From Plantago ovata (Eukaryota > Streptophyta > Magnoliopsida > Lamiales > Plantaginaceae), in NCBI GenBank assembly GCA_028274465.1, contig CM051457.1:62248899-62312898 (forward strand): a stretch of 64,000 nucleotides of DNA. Reading direction: 5' to 3'. The notes below the pieces were generated by a model. That model searched no databases and had not been told where the DNA came from. It saw nothing but the letters and a program-made list of their open reading frames with translations. A program made the translations under genes and the position numbers. Below, piece after piece: positions 11,862-21,962 of the stretch. Numbering within the stretch: position 1 is the first letter of the stretch; the number at the start of each line of letters is the position of its first letter.

Positions 11862-12152
11862 CTAAAGATGGAAAGAGTCTAGGAGCAAAGGAACAGTCTC
11901 ACCGTGATGATTCCATACCTCATAATCAGGCACGAATCCCCTACTTCTCACGTGCTGCTTAACCATATTGGGGCTCAACCATTGCGTGTTTCTATATTTA
12001 TTTGCACTACAAGGACACTTCATATCCCCACATTTCAAACAATCAGGGTGTGCAAGTGCAAATGCAATAAATGAATCAAGCCCCTGCTCGAAACTAGGCA
12101 GAATCATCCCATGCTTGGTCCGTTTATACATCCAAGACCGATCGGGTTCCAT
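11862..12152 (-). pseudogene. CACTA transposase-associated domain (N-terminal)
   Basis: The segment begins MEPDRSWMYKRTKHG, then GLDSFIAFAL, KCPCSANKYRN, VKQHVRSRGFVPDYEVWNHHGE. RSWMY, the CPC-X2-C-like cysteine cluster (here CPCSANKY) and the GF-X3-Y-X2-W-X2-HGE end are the pattern of the zinc-finger-like N-terminal domain of plant CACTA transposases. The following catalytic domain is deleted. Confidence 0.8.
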
Positions 12153-12359
12153 TTCAACAATGACTAACCTGAAATTCTTTTATTATTAAATTCATACATT
12201 TTCAATATTCATATTTAGAAATGTAGTTTTAAGGATATTTATATGTCTTATACAGATTTGAAGTTAACATTATAATCATTTTATTATTATGTTATAATCA
12301 TTTCATTTAATTTTACGGACAAATTATAATCATCAACCAACCATATCACCAATCAACCA

Positions 12360-12660
12360 TATAACAAAAACTTCTCTAGCCTAACATCATCAACCATATC
12401 ACAAATTTACCAACCATCAACAACATCATCTCTAGACTAGCATCATCAACAACAACCATATGAACATCATCTCTAGCCTAACATTATCAACCATATCACC
12501 AATCAACCATATAACAACATCATCTCTAGCCTAACATCATCAACCTTATCACCAATCAACCAACCATCAACAACATCATCTCTAGCCTAGCATTGTCAAC
12601 AACAACCATATGAACATCATCTCTAACCTAACATCATCATCATATCATCATCTCGAACCC
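12360..12660. repeat. Tandem-like repeats in CACTA 5' region
   Basis: AACATCATCTCTAGCCTAAC-type units recur about five times (near 12428, 12465, 12508, 12574 and 12612), separated by ATCAACCATATCACCAATCA-type spacers. They lie upstream of the transposase gene, in otherwise AT-rich sequence (12153-13320) with no supportable gene. Confidence 0.7.
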
Positions 12661-13327
12661 ATTTTCACTTTATTTCAAAACCCCCAAATTGAGCTACAAG
12701 TCTCGATTTTCATAAATTACTCAATTTTATCGTATTCAACTACAAAATTAACCTTATATAAGTACATAACCTAGTTATGGAACATGAAATTCGATCAAAT
12801 ACAAAACTAAAAAAAGCCCTAAATTGATCTAAGTCTCGATTTTAATTAACAAACCCAAATTAACATAATCCAAAACTAACATTCAACTATAACAACTAAT
12901 ATCTACTTAATACTAACATACATTTCCATAATTTAAGAAATCCAAAAATTAATAAAATCCCAAAATCGATTCATTATTCAATTTTAACAACAATCAACTA
13001 CACATTTAAGCAAAATAGACTTGTATCAACTACTATGTAACATACATTTGACAATTTAACCAACAATTGGATAATTTCCAAATTAAAAATCAAATAAGGG
13101 TTAGAGTTCATACCTTTGATTTTGCACAAATTGAACAAAAAAACATCGAAATGAAGGTTGTTCCTTGTTGCTTGTGCAATAAGCATCAATTTGCTACAAA
13201 AATGGATGAAAATGGTGGAGTTTTGAAGGAGAAATGGAGATGAGAAGAGAGAAAAACGAGAAGAAGAAGAATGGAGAAGAAGAAAGAATGGAGGTTCTGC
13301 AAGTCGATCGATCCGATATATTAAGCT

Positions 13328-13587
13328 TACCGACGGATAAGTTTATCCGTCGGTAAGCTTAATTTTATTTTATTTTTTTATTTTTTTTTTATAATTCAGC
13401 GACAGATAACGGTATCCGTCGCTAAATTACCGACGGATCGGTACTCTTTAGCGACGGATGACGAACAAAGTGGTCAACTTTGTTCGTTATCCGTCATCCG
13501 TCGCTATAAGGGACCGATCTGTCGGTATTTACCGACGGATAAAATGCGTCATTCTATCCGTCGGTAAATGACGGATTTTTTGTAGTG
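13328..13587. repeat. CACTA right subterminal and terminal repeats
   Basis: Inverted and direct copies of TACCGACGGATA and AGCGACGGAT units mirror the left end, ending with the terminal repeat TTTTTTGTAGTG at 13576-13587. Confidence 0.9.
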
Positions 13588-14468
13588 TGGTAGTTGTTAC
13601 CAAGATGCTTTTTCAGCTTCTCTTTTGCTTTTTGCCTTTCAAGTTCTTTACTGATGAATTTCTTCATGTTTCTAACAATACGAGCGTTTTCATCAGCAGG
13701 CTCTTTATCATTCTTCTTTTCAGAAGATGACGGCTTGGCAGCAAGAGCAATGTTTTGCGATTTTTCAGCAAACACATTTTCTCTTTGTTTTGTCTCATAG
13801 TTGACAGTAGCAAGATGAGAGAACAACTCAGTTGGAGTGATATTTGATATTCCTTGATTGTAGTAGAAATTTTGAGTATGGATCCATTCTTGGTTCAGAC
13901 TTCTAATAATGGTTTTCACCTTTTCAGAATCTGAGTAGAAGTTTCCATCTCCTAAGGCAGCCATCTCACTTACTAGAGTTGTGAATCTGAAATCCATGTC
14001 TTCCAGTGACTCATTTGCACCTTGTTTTAAGTTTTGGAACTTCAACTTCAGCACTTCGAGTTTGTTTTCCTTGGTTTTGTCAGATCCAACACAAGATCTT
14101 GAAACATTTTGCAAGCTTCCTTAGCAGTTTTGGCACCCCACAGTTTGCACCTGTATAGTATTTGGAGTAGATCAAATAATGATGTTTCTTGCTTGGCCAT
14201 CAAGACGGAATCTTTTGACTTCATCGGAAGTCCATTCCTCTCTTGGTTTTGGAACGGCGGTATCAACCGGTTCTCCTAAGATAGTTTCCTTTCCAGCAGC
14301 ATCTGTGGTTTTGTGAGAAAAACTTCTCTCAAGTTTAGTGATGTTGATAGGTCCATCATTTATGACAGTAACCATCTCATCACTAATGGCCTCAAGATGT
14401 AGCATCATGTTGTTTCGCCATTTTTGATAGTTTTCCAGCTTCAGCAAGGGAGCGTCTTCTAGCGACAT
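13588..14468 (-). pseudogene. C1 Gag N-terminal part, frameshifted
   Basis: Gag opens at 14468 with MSLEDAPLLKLENYQKWRNN, the copia Gag start pattern (a small acidic lead followed by L-X-ENYQ-X-W). VKRFRLDGQARNIII follows and the frame then breaks near 14172-14260. The next part reads GAKTAKEACKMFQDL in a second frame and then KLKFQNLKQGANESLEDMDFRF, IIRSLNQEWIHTQ and NITPTELFSHLATVNYE in a third. This is the UBN2/retrotransposon Gag polypeptide region. The CACTA element cuts the chain after LKKHLGNNY. Confidence 0.88.
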
Positions 14469-14566
14469 CCTGTCAGCAAATGACTACCAAACTGATCAAG
14501 TGAAAGTGATTTACGGAAAGCACCTGAGGGGATCTAGGTTCAGTGCTGAAGGTTAAAGAACCTCCA

Positions 14567-14578
14567 GCTCTGATACCA
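14567..14578 (-). other. C1 primer binding site (initiator tRNA-Met)
   Basis: The minus strand reads TGGTATCAGAGC, complementary to the 3' end of plant initiator tRNA-Met, two bases from the 5' LTR. It fixes the orientation and the LTR boundary. Confidence 0.92.
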
Positions 14579-14580
14579 CT

Positions 14581-16091
14581 TGTTGGTCCCTTTAAACAAC
14601 AAGAAAAGACTAGGGGGGTGAATAGTCTTTTCAAACTCTTCGTCGTTTAAAACTTTCTCAGCAAGTGCTTATTACTTTTTAGCAACGAGTTTGCTGGTAC
14701 TTAACTTTCTCAGCAAGTACTTATTACTTTTTAGTAACGAGTTTGTTGATACTTAAAAAAAGAGTGCGGAAGTCTTTTTACAATAAGTGCTTTTGAGAGA
14801 GCGCTAGTTTCAGCAAGTGAGCAGAGTATCAGTGTACAAGAAATGTAGCTTGCTGAAAACTAAATGCGGTAAAGTAAATCACACAAACACTTTTATAGTG
14901 GTATCTGAGAGTGGCGTAATCTCTCAAGTAATCCACTTTGTCCTTTCTAGGACTGAATCCACTATGATAATATGTGAGGTTCCTTACAAATCCTATCACT
15001 AATGATTCTTCAGAAACCAAAGCACACTTGCTTCGTTTCCAACCTAACTAGAGAACTGTACCTTGTTCTCCACCAAACTTGGGACTTATAATTAGCAACA
15101 CTATGCTTGATTAATTCCCCCTTAATTTCACGCCTGAAAAGGGTGTTTATCAGTTAGGGAGGTTTGGGATAGGATCACTTGAGTATAACTTTTTCAGCTA
15201 TAACAAGTTATCTAAAGAAACACAACTTGTAATACTTTTCAGTAAGCAAGTTTAATTGTTTCTGGTTTCAAGACTTGTTCTTGTTCGAAAGAAAGAACAC
15301 TTAACTAAAATCTTAGCCGTGAATGTTCTACTTCTTCACAAGTATCTTTTGTTTCAAGTTTAGGTCTTGGAACGGATCAATAGGCAGTAAAGAGTATGGA
15401 AGGTTTTGAGTGTTTAAGCACAAGTGAGAGTTTGATCACGTTGTTGACACACTTCTACTCTTTGCCTGATGACCTCTATTTATAGTGTCTCAAGGGAGCC
15501 GTTTGAATTTCAAATTCTAAGGCTTTGCACCTTAATATGTCACTATCTTGCTTTTGTACTTTCAGCAGCGTCCTTCATTTGTCTTCTTGTCTTCATGTTC
15601 TTCGTGTGCTTACTTTGCATTTAATGTTCATTTGAATCAAATTCAAATGTGATCGGTGGAGCCAAAATGCAAGTACTCTTCAGCAAGGAGCTCACATATG
15701 TTGTCGGCAAGTGGTCAGTCTCAGTTTCAGCAAGCACAACCTACTCTGTCATATAGATTTTCATTTATGCGAGCTGTTGCTGAAAATCTCACTTTCTGAG
15801 TAACATGTGCCTTTGTAGATACCTTTCTCAGAATTCTTCTAAGTCTTCAATCTTCGAATCTTCAAGTTTCTGAGCTGTTCTAGGTCTTCAATAGTTCGTT
15901 TGTAAAAACAAAGTACATCATCAGCAAACGAAAGAACCTAACTAGTACCTACACTAAGTCTTTCAGCAAACGTTCCTCTTTTACAATGTCCTTAAAATTC
16001 TAAATTCCTATGGACCTTAAGAGTACTAGTTACTGGACTTTCCTTAATTTTGCATGGTTAATTGATCATCAAAATTACAAGTTTCTTAACA
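14581..16091 (-). repeat. C1 5' LTR (complete, 1511 bp)
   Basis: Starts TGTTGGTCCC and ends TTAACA. Its right 883 bp match the left-edge LTR. A minus-strand TATA-like box (CTATTTATA on the plus strand, 15476-15484) is the likely promoter. TCAGCAA motifs recur in it. Confidence 0.93.
15476..15484 (-). promoter_or_regulatory. C1 5' LTR TATA box
   Basis: The minus strand reads TATAAATAG in GC-richer surroundings, upstream (in reading direction) of about 890 bp of LTR, and is repeated at the same place in the 3' LTR. Its position fits a Pol II start in the LTR; this is inference. Confidence 0.6.
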
Positions 16092-16287
16092 GAATCTAAA
16101 AAAACAGATGAGTAATAGCCTACAGTTATATCGGATGGTTCTTAACTGATCGGAAGAATACTTTTCGTCCGTATAATATCGTTCAATTCAAAACTATTCA
16201 TTGCATGACAACAAAAACTATATACATTTATATGACATTGTTTCTATTAAGATTACTCAGTTAGTTATTCGATCGATAATTATCAGG
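16092..16287. other. Host DNA flanking C1
   Basis: AT-rich sequence with no ORF, not repeated elsewhere in the window. It marks the start of the non-nested host interval that runs to 19380. Confidence 0.5.
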
Positions 16288-16530
16288 TACTTCCTCCATT
16301 TCTTTACAAACTTCCTAAGTGAACTATTCATCGCGACCTTTGAACACATATAACTTTTTTAAATTAAACTGTATCCATATAAAATAAAAGCTGATTATGA
16401 AAATACACTCCATTTAATTTCATAATATAATTTTATTATATTTTACTCTAATGTAATTTAGGAGTTATACGTGGTTAAAGGTCGCGATGAATAGTAACCT
16501 TAGCAAGTTTGTAATGAGATGGATGAAGTA
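16288..16530. mobile_element. Stowaway-like (Tc1/mariner) MITE
   Basis: A 243-bp segment begins TACTTCCTCCATTTC and ends with the complement GGATGAAGTA. Internal parts are also inverted: CTATTCATCGCGACCTTT on the left pairs with AAAGGTCGCGATGAATAG on the right. The ends give a TA duplication and resemble the Stowaway terminus CTCCCTCC. It has no coding capacity. Confidence 0.85.
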
Positions 16531-18335
16531 GTATATATTTCTATTCAGTATACTTATTACTCGATACATTTCAATACTTTGCGCCTTTGTGCCCGCACAG
16601 ACCCGTTGATTAGATCTCGATCAAAGTCTGTAAATTTTTTTCCATTTATAACACGCAACAACAAGTAACGCGTGCTGCATAAATTCTATTATTATTGTAG
16701 TTTAATGTTTAAGAGTAATGATGAGAGAAAGTTAAAACTGTTGAAAAAGATTGAATTGAGTAAATTGTAATGTGACATATTTAATTTAAGATGGAGTAGT
16801 TGAATTGAATTTTTTTTTTCTTTTTCCTAACGAATTAAACATATTACTATTGCGAAACGTCTAGCTAGTTGTAAAGTGAGAAGTCCATTGTATGCTGAAA
16901 TATCTAAGCAGAGTATAATATGATGAGTAAAGTAGTTGTATGGTGATAAACCAAACATTCTCTTCACTTGGGGGCTTTATTCCTTCCTGATCATGCATCA
17001 AATTAAAGTGCTAAAGTTACTTCATATGCTTTTTGAAAGCTTATCCTTCAATCAACTATTACAAATCAATTGCTTTTACTGGCAATTGATTTTTGCCAAT
17101 ACAGGTCCGTGGAAGAAAATCACCGGTCGTTCATTTAGTTTCCCAAATTAGTTTTGTATTGATATATATCCCACCTCTTCAGTTTTAGTTAAATTGGTTT
17201 TTGTCAAAGTCATTACCTTCTAACTCTTGGTTGTGGTAAGGATCTTGAGGTAACTAGTTTTTGTATTGGTTTTGTAATTTTTTACTCTTTGTTTATTTAC
17301 TTATTTAAATTTTTTTAAGCGGCCAAATAAATTCATATATTAAAAAAGGAGAATAACAAATGCTTAGGACAAAACACACAAGATTACATCTATGTTTCTA
17401 ATCATTCCTAAAAATGCACAAATTGCTTTGGCATTAGTATTTTAGTTCTGGCATTATCACTAGTCGGTTTCTAAAGGTGTGCAAATCTTGTGCATCCTAT
17501 CCGTACCGTAATTTTTACTATTGTTTGATAGATGTTTATTTTATCCAATAAGAAAAACGAAATTACAAATTAATTAATACAAAGCAAGATAAGCACAAGT
17601 GCATGGCTGTATTCTAGGACAACAAACAATTCAGTAGACTATCGATCGGATGAACGTGAATTTAAAATCGCTTGGCCCTATCTTTTCCTCATTCACACAA
17701 ATAAATACTGTATGCCAGAATTATTAAGTCAACTGAATTATATATATGTTATACGGTATATCTGTATCATATTGAAAATTTAATAAAAATGGCTAAATTT
17801 CACGGTTTCACGGTTTCTCATCAGTTTGAGATTTTTATGGAGCTGAAATTGTATATAAAACCAACCAAACTTGTTTAAAAGACAACAAATTAGGAATTAT
17901 GAAACTTAATTGTTCATCTCTATATTACACCTATATCCATCGATCATAAAATAATCTTGGGTTAGCACAAAAGGAATATAACTCTCTACCTAACAACAAC
18001 ACAAAATTGTCCTACACAACTGGCCTATATGCCCACATTTTCCAACGGTTGTACAGCAATTTCAGTTAATGCTGCAACGAAAAGGTTTGAAAACATGGCA
18101 AACCATAAATTATGGGGATGAATGCATACACAAAGTTAATTTATTGCAATTCGCACGAATAAATACATAATATTACATGTAAGCGTTGCATATTCTTAAA
18201 ATACATACTATTATTTTCCTCCATGCTAAAGGAAGAACAAATGCTGGTTCTCTAACTTGCATTGAATTCCACTAAACAGTGAGACACATAGCAATAATTT
18301 TTTTTAATGATGGTCATATCGATGATAAGAGTCGA
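16531..18335. other. Host intergenic DNA downstream of the CYSTM gene
   Basis: AT-rich, with stops in every frame and no similarity I recognise. The longest open stretch (16936-17151) has no family features. It should contain the 3' end and polyadenylation site of the minus-strand CYSTM gene in its right part. I see no RNA gene. Confidence 0.5.
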
Positions 18336-18805
18336 TCAGCAGAGGAAAATAATTGAAGGGTCGCAGCAACACTCATCTACGAGGCAGCAGCAACATAAAG
18401 CAGCAAGACTGTCACCAAAACAAAAAACCAAAAATCACCAAAAATTAATAATGCTCAAAATTGTTTCATTTAATTTTAATAAATCAAACCATTTTCAACC
18501 ACATGATCTACTGTTCGTTACTAGTAAGTGTGATCAAGCTAGGGATATATAAAACATAGCACGCGTACCATCCCTCGAAGAAACCGGGCTGTCGTTTGGG
18601 TGGTGGTACAGCGTAGTACTGTGGTGGCGCCATCACAGGAGGCCCTTGGTATGGCCCTGTATGCGAAAAATTAGAAGTAAAGATAAGAACTAGCTAGCTA
18701 GTAACAACGTATATGAAATGTGTATACTATGATGCACACCCGCAGGGGGTGAAATCTATTACCTTGAGGAGGATATGAATAAGCATATTTTGGTGGTTCG
18801 TTCAT
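18336..18805 (-). CDS. CYSTM family protein (cysteine-rich transmembrane module), three exons
   Basis: Exons at 18763-18805, 18569-18656 and 18336-18408 (minus strand) join in frame to a 67-residue protein. Both introns are GT-AG and fall in the usual places for this family, one just inside the Cys module. Exon 1 gives MNEPPKYAYSYPPQ; exon 2 is Pro/Tyr/Gln-rich and ends QPGFFEG; exon 3 gives LAALCCCCLVDECCCDPS and ends IIFLC before TGA. This is the short disordered N-terminus plus C-terminal Cys-rich tail-anchor of plant CYSTM proteins, small membrane proteins linked by family studies to stress tolerance. It is the only host gene I find. Exon sizes (43, 88 and 73 nt) are too short to show as ORFs. 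No disabling change is seen. Confidence 0.9.
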
Positions 18806-19380
18806 ATCTTGATTTTGTAGGGGGGAGTTTTGCTTCTTTTACTTTTCTACAAGGAACAAATGAAATATAGATCGGCTGACATGCATTAATAGTCCTTCAC
18901 AGAGAAAACCCGCGTGGACCCTAGTGTCACGCATCTATTGCTTTATTTCACAACAATCTCGATCAGTATTCAGTAGTCCTTTTTCTTCTTAAACTAAAAA
19001 ATTTATCAATCCAAAGCATCATCATTGTTTTTTTTTTTTAAACAGGAAACATTAAAAACTATCCCTACACTACTACTTTTCCTATTATTTTTTAGTTGTG
19101 GTTTTACAAATTTTAAACATATTAAGGAAGACCTATTATTGATTTTCTAGTTATAAAAATTATTCTTAAAAGCCTATTAATATTAATATAATATTATATT
19201 GATAGAAGTGAATAGGGGGACAAAAGAGAGTTAAAACTATTAATATAATATCAATCATTATATATAAAGTGACAACTATTAGTGTTATAGCAAAATTTCT
19301 AAAAAGATAACTGAATAAAATAGAAGAGTATTATACAAGCATATTAAACCACCTTTTCTCCGCACCTAAATTAATCTTAT
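18806..19380. other. 5' flank of the CYSTM gene
   Basis: Probable 5' leader and promoter of the minus-strand CYSTM gene, AT-rich with long T and A runs. I could not pick a convincing TATA box or transcription start. Element T begins at 19381. Confidence 0.45.
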
Positions 19381-20255
19381 TGTTGATGGGTAAATTATTA
19401 AGTCCTTTTAATGTGTTCTAGGGCGATCCTCTCAACTTTAGCCTCCTTCCATTGCAAATAATGTCCTGAAAATAACTTGAGTGGGAGGTTAGTAACGGTT
19501 TGCCGGTTTGTCTAGTGATCAAACCGGATAATCGACTTTACGGTTAGAGGGTTGAAAGCCACTCTAGTGTATATAGTATGAAAGTGGGTAAGATATTGAT
19601 TACCTTTAGGGGTGAATGGTGTCCCCTATTTATAGTATTTCTCAAATGGTGATAAAGTTCCTGAGATTGCTCCAAGTGTAAGGCCATGATTGAACATCAA
19701 AGGCTAAAAGCCCATTAGTTGGCTTAATGGGCCTGGCCACGTACCAAATTAGGGTTTCCACAAGGCTAAGTAGGTAATTTCACGCTTCATGGAACGTTCC
19801 AGTTTCGTCCCGTATTTGTATCCGACATGGTGTCCGATACACGGTCCGAGATGACGTCCGATATGCGTTCCGATACCCAGCGGCAATATGAACTACAGCT
19901 GACCTGTATATATCCTTCTTAGAGTCCAACTCCATGGTGTCTCGCGTGACAAGTCCGATACCAAGAAGTGTGTCGGACACCTTTCTTGAGGTACTCTGAT
20001 ATTTAATTGTCTCGCTTGGTACGAGTCCGACATGAGTAAGTGTGTCGGACACTTAGATTCTGACCGTGGTTCTTGGAAACATACTAATCGCGAAGTATGT
20101 CGGACAACTGTTCCGAGTAAAGCTTACCTTAGAGCGATCTCATTAGTCGGACTAGGACTCATGTGTCGGACATGTGTGCCCTAAGCGTCGGACTTCTATC
20201 GAACCAAGTCGTCTCTTGGTTCGTACAACGAATCGGACATATTTCAACATTAACA
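19381..20255 (-). repeat. Element T 3' LTR (875 bp)
   Basis: Begins TGTTGATG and ends CATTAACA, near-perfect inverted ends. It has a minus-strand TATA box (CTATTTATA, 19626-19634) and is followed by a pyrimidine run fitting a polypurine tract. No primer site is seen on the left, so it is read as the 3' LTR of a minus-strand element that continues right. Its partner LTR is outside the window, so the boundaries rest on structure only. It is packed with TCCGA/TCGGA motifs. Confidence 0.7.
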
Positions 20256-20268
20256 TATGTCCCCCTAG
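20256..20268 (-). other. Element T polypurine tract
   Basis: On the minus strand this reads CTAGGGGGACATA, directly next to the end of the LTR. The position and G-run fit a plus-strand primer. Confidence 0.6.
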
Positions 20269-20896
20269 TTTCCAAGTATCTTGGTACAAGATAGTTGTGT
20301 AACTATTAGTATAGTCCGAGTTCCCTGTGATTCGTACTATTGTTTGAGGTCGAAAATTTTCTAAGTTTTCGTCCGAGTTCATAAGTACTCCAACCCTCCT
20401 CTTTTCATTCCATTCCCCCCTCTCCTTTTTATAGTCCGAGTAACTTAATACTTGGAGTATAAAAAAGAGATATTTTGAATTTAGAAATGTCAAGATCCGG
20501 GTTTTAGTATCACTTCCTTCGTCCGACTTAGTATTTTCCCTTAGTCCGACACTTCTATTTCTTGACGTAAGAAAAGAATGTCCTTTGTAATTTTCAAATC
20601 CGAGTGACGCAAACAGTTAGCTTGATTTTGCAAGCGCTTCCTTGGTAGAGTAGAGTTTAAGGATTCTTCCGAGTAAATCAGCTACCTCATCCGAGATTGG
20701 CAGCCCTTCTTCTTCCGAGTTAATCGTATGAGTATTTGCGACACTCAATGGCGATGTTTTTTCTCGGTTTTCGGGAAGTCTGGGGTCAAACTGTCTTTTC
20801 ACCAGGTGTTTCGATCTTAGCCGTTGATTCTGATTCATCTAACGGTTAAGATGAATGATGACGTCAGCGACGGTTCGTATTCCGGGGTTGCCCTTC
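20269..20896. other. Element T region between polypurine tract and antisense promoter
   Basis: No supportable gene. TCCGAG/TCCGAC motifs recur about every 40-60 bp. A 73-codon minus-strand ORF (20617-20838, EEEGLPISDEVADLLGRILKLY) is open but unrecognised, and could be the tail of a minus-strand protein. Confidence 0.45.
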
Positions 20897-20904
20897 TATA
20901 AATA
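20897..20904 (+). promoter_or_regulatory. Plus-strand TATA box of antisense gene in element T
   Basis: TATAAATA lies in TTCTATAAATAGGGG, followed 30-40 bp later by a start-like CTCATTAG. It points opposite to the LTR promoter and sits upstream of an intron-like interval and an ORF. Tat-lineage gypsy elements are known to carry extra antisense ORFs near the 3' LTR, and this fits. Confidence 0.6.
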
Positions 20905-21232
20905 GGGGTGAGATAACTCATTAGTTCACTTTTCGCAAACTGCAAAAATTCTCTCACTAGAATTTTGCTCTCGATCCGATATCTGCGTCCGACATCCATC
21001 CGAGTTCAGCATTCCAGTTCGTCTTTTCAAACTTTTTTCCAAGTAAGTTGTTCTCGCTCGCTGCTCTTTTTTCCTTTGTATTTCTTTTACTTATTCCCCT
21101 TTTTCCCATTTCCTCACAATGTGCTTTATATGGTACGAAACTTTTGCGGACTTAAGCAAAAATACATAAAATAACCTCTAGGACGAAACCAACCTCGTTT
21201 ATCTGATTTTAATTTGTTCCTCCCCTCTTAGG

Positions 21233-21841
21233 ATGTCCGAGAGAAGAAACGTGAACGAGACCGCTAGGACTAAAAATATCGACATGTCTTTCCTCCATCC
21301 TCAAGTATGCCTTCCAGTTCGGCTCCGATGCCCGAGCCTGCTAAGTCGGATGGGCATATGAGTGACGCGTCCGAAGATGATGATCTGGGTAATACTCCCC
21401 CGGATCGTCGATTGATCTTGAACAAAAGAAAAGAGCTCCCGGTAAGGTCTCCTTCCCCGGGCCCTGCACCTCCGACACGCATCCCTCACGATATTATGAT
21501 GGGGGCAGCGCGAGTAGCTGGCCATGCGTACCGGACTTCACAACGAGTCCCAATGCCGCGCTCTCCCACTGTCACTGAACTCTCCAGTGACCCGGAGGGT
21601 TCTCCGAAAGCCTTGGAGATACTGGGTTTGAATGACCCGACTACAGTTCAATCCGTGAAACCCGTAAGCAGCGTCCTTCCAAGAGGTTTTACATCTCACA
21701 CCATCTTGGAGAGCGACGAGGATGACGACGTACTTGTCTGCCGATCAAAATGGTCTCCGAGCTCTTCTCGTGTTGGGCAGTCGTCAGGGGCCGGTCCATC
21801 TGGCGGAGATGGAACCGTACCTCAAGATTTAATCGGACCGA
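21233..21841 (+). CDS. Antisense ORF in element T, cut by Athila A1
   Basis: A splice-like donor (AA|GTAAGT, 21043) and acceptor (CTCTTAG, ending 21231) precede ATG at 21233. That frame (MSERRNVNETARTKNIDM) stops near 21361. The long frame from ATG 21307 runs 178 codons to the A1 boundary at 21841, so a second intron or frameshift joins them. The protein is acidic and low-complexity (DGHMSDASEDDDLG, SDEDDDVLV) with Ser/Pro-rich stretches (PVRSPSPGPAPPTR) and no known domain. The last residues of the visible ORF come from the A1 LTR and are not its own. The function is unknown; the position fits the extra antisense ORF of Tat-type elements. Confidence 0.5.
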
Positions 21842-21962
21842 TGATGAACGAGATTGCCAGACTCAATTAATCAAATAAATTTGTTTTTAGCCAAAGGCAA
21901 TTCACAACTACAACGAAAACCAAGGCACGTAGTGTAGAAGTAAAATAACTTCGAGTGTCGAT
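21842..21962 (-). repeat. Athila A1 3' LTR, left piece
   Basis: Starts TGATGAACGAG and matches the beginning of the other Athila LTRs (AGCCAAAGGCAATTCACAACTACAACG). It is cut at 21962 by copia C2; the rest resumes at 41813 after the TCGAT duplication. The flanking 5 bp on the left is ACCGA; the matching copy should be right of the window. Confidence 0.85.

Larger units (their letters stand above)
9418..13587 (-). mobile_element. CACTA (En/Spm-type) DNA transposon, non-autonomous, inside C1 gag
   Basis: The right end read outward is CACTACAAAAAATCCGTC, the classic CACTA terminus; the left end is the variant CACCACAAGAAGCGACGG. A 3-bp duplication TGG flanks it exactly (9415-9417 and 13588-13590), as expected for the superfamily. 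Both ends have arrays of short subterminal repeats. Inside are minus-strand remnants of a TNP2-type gene: a transposase-associated domain, a C-terminal TNP2-gene segment and a plant-transposase segment, without the catalytic DDE part. It disrupts gag between the coding parts before and after the insertion. Because the TIRs are well kept, it may still be mobilised in trans. Confidence 0.95.
1..16091 (-). mobile_element. Ty1/copia LTR retrotransposon C1 with extra ORF, left end cut by window edge
   Basis: Two direct repeats (1-884 and 14581-16091) flank a minus-strand gag, protease, integrase, reverse transcriptase and RNase H. Integrase lies before RT in the reading direction, the Ty1/copia order. 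A primer site matching initiator tRNA-Met abuts the right LTR, so that is the 5' LTR; a purine tract abuts the left LTR. An additional ORF lies between pol and the 3' LTR, as in Sirevirus-type copia elements, but I cannot prove that lineage. A CACTA transposon (9418-13587) interrupts gag. Several stops, frameshifts and small deletions show the copy is dead. The target duplication cannot be checked because the left LTR is truncated. Confidence 0.93.

Noticed and set aside
16936-17151. 71-codon plus-strand ORF in host DNA
   Set aside because: No family features, AT-rich composition and no neighbouring exon signals.
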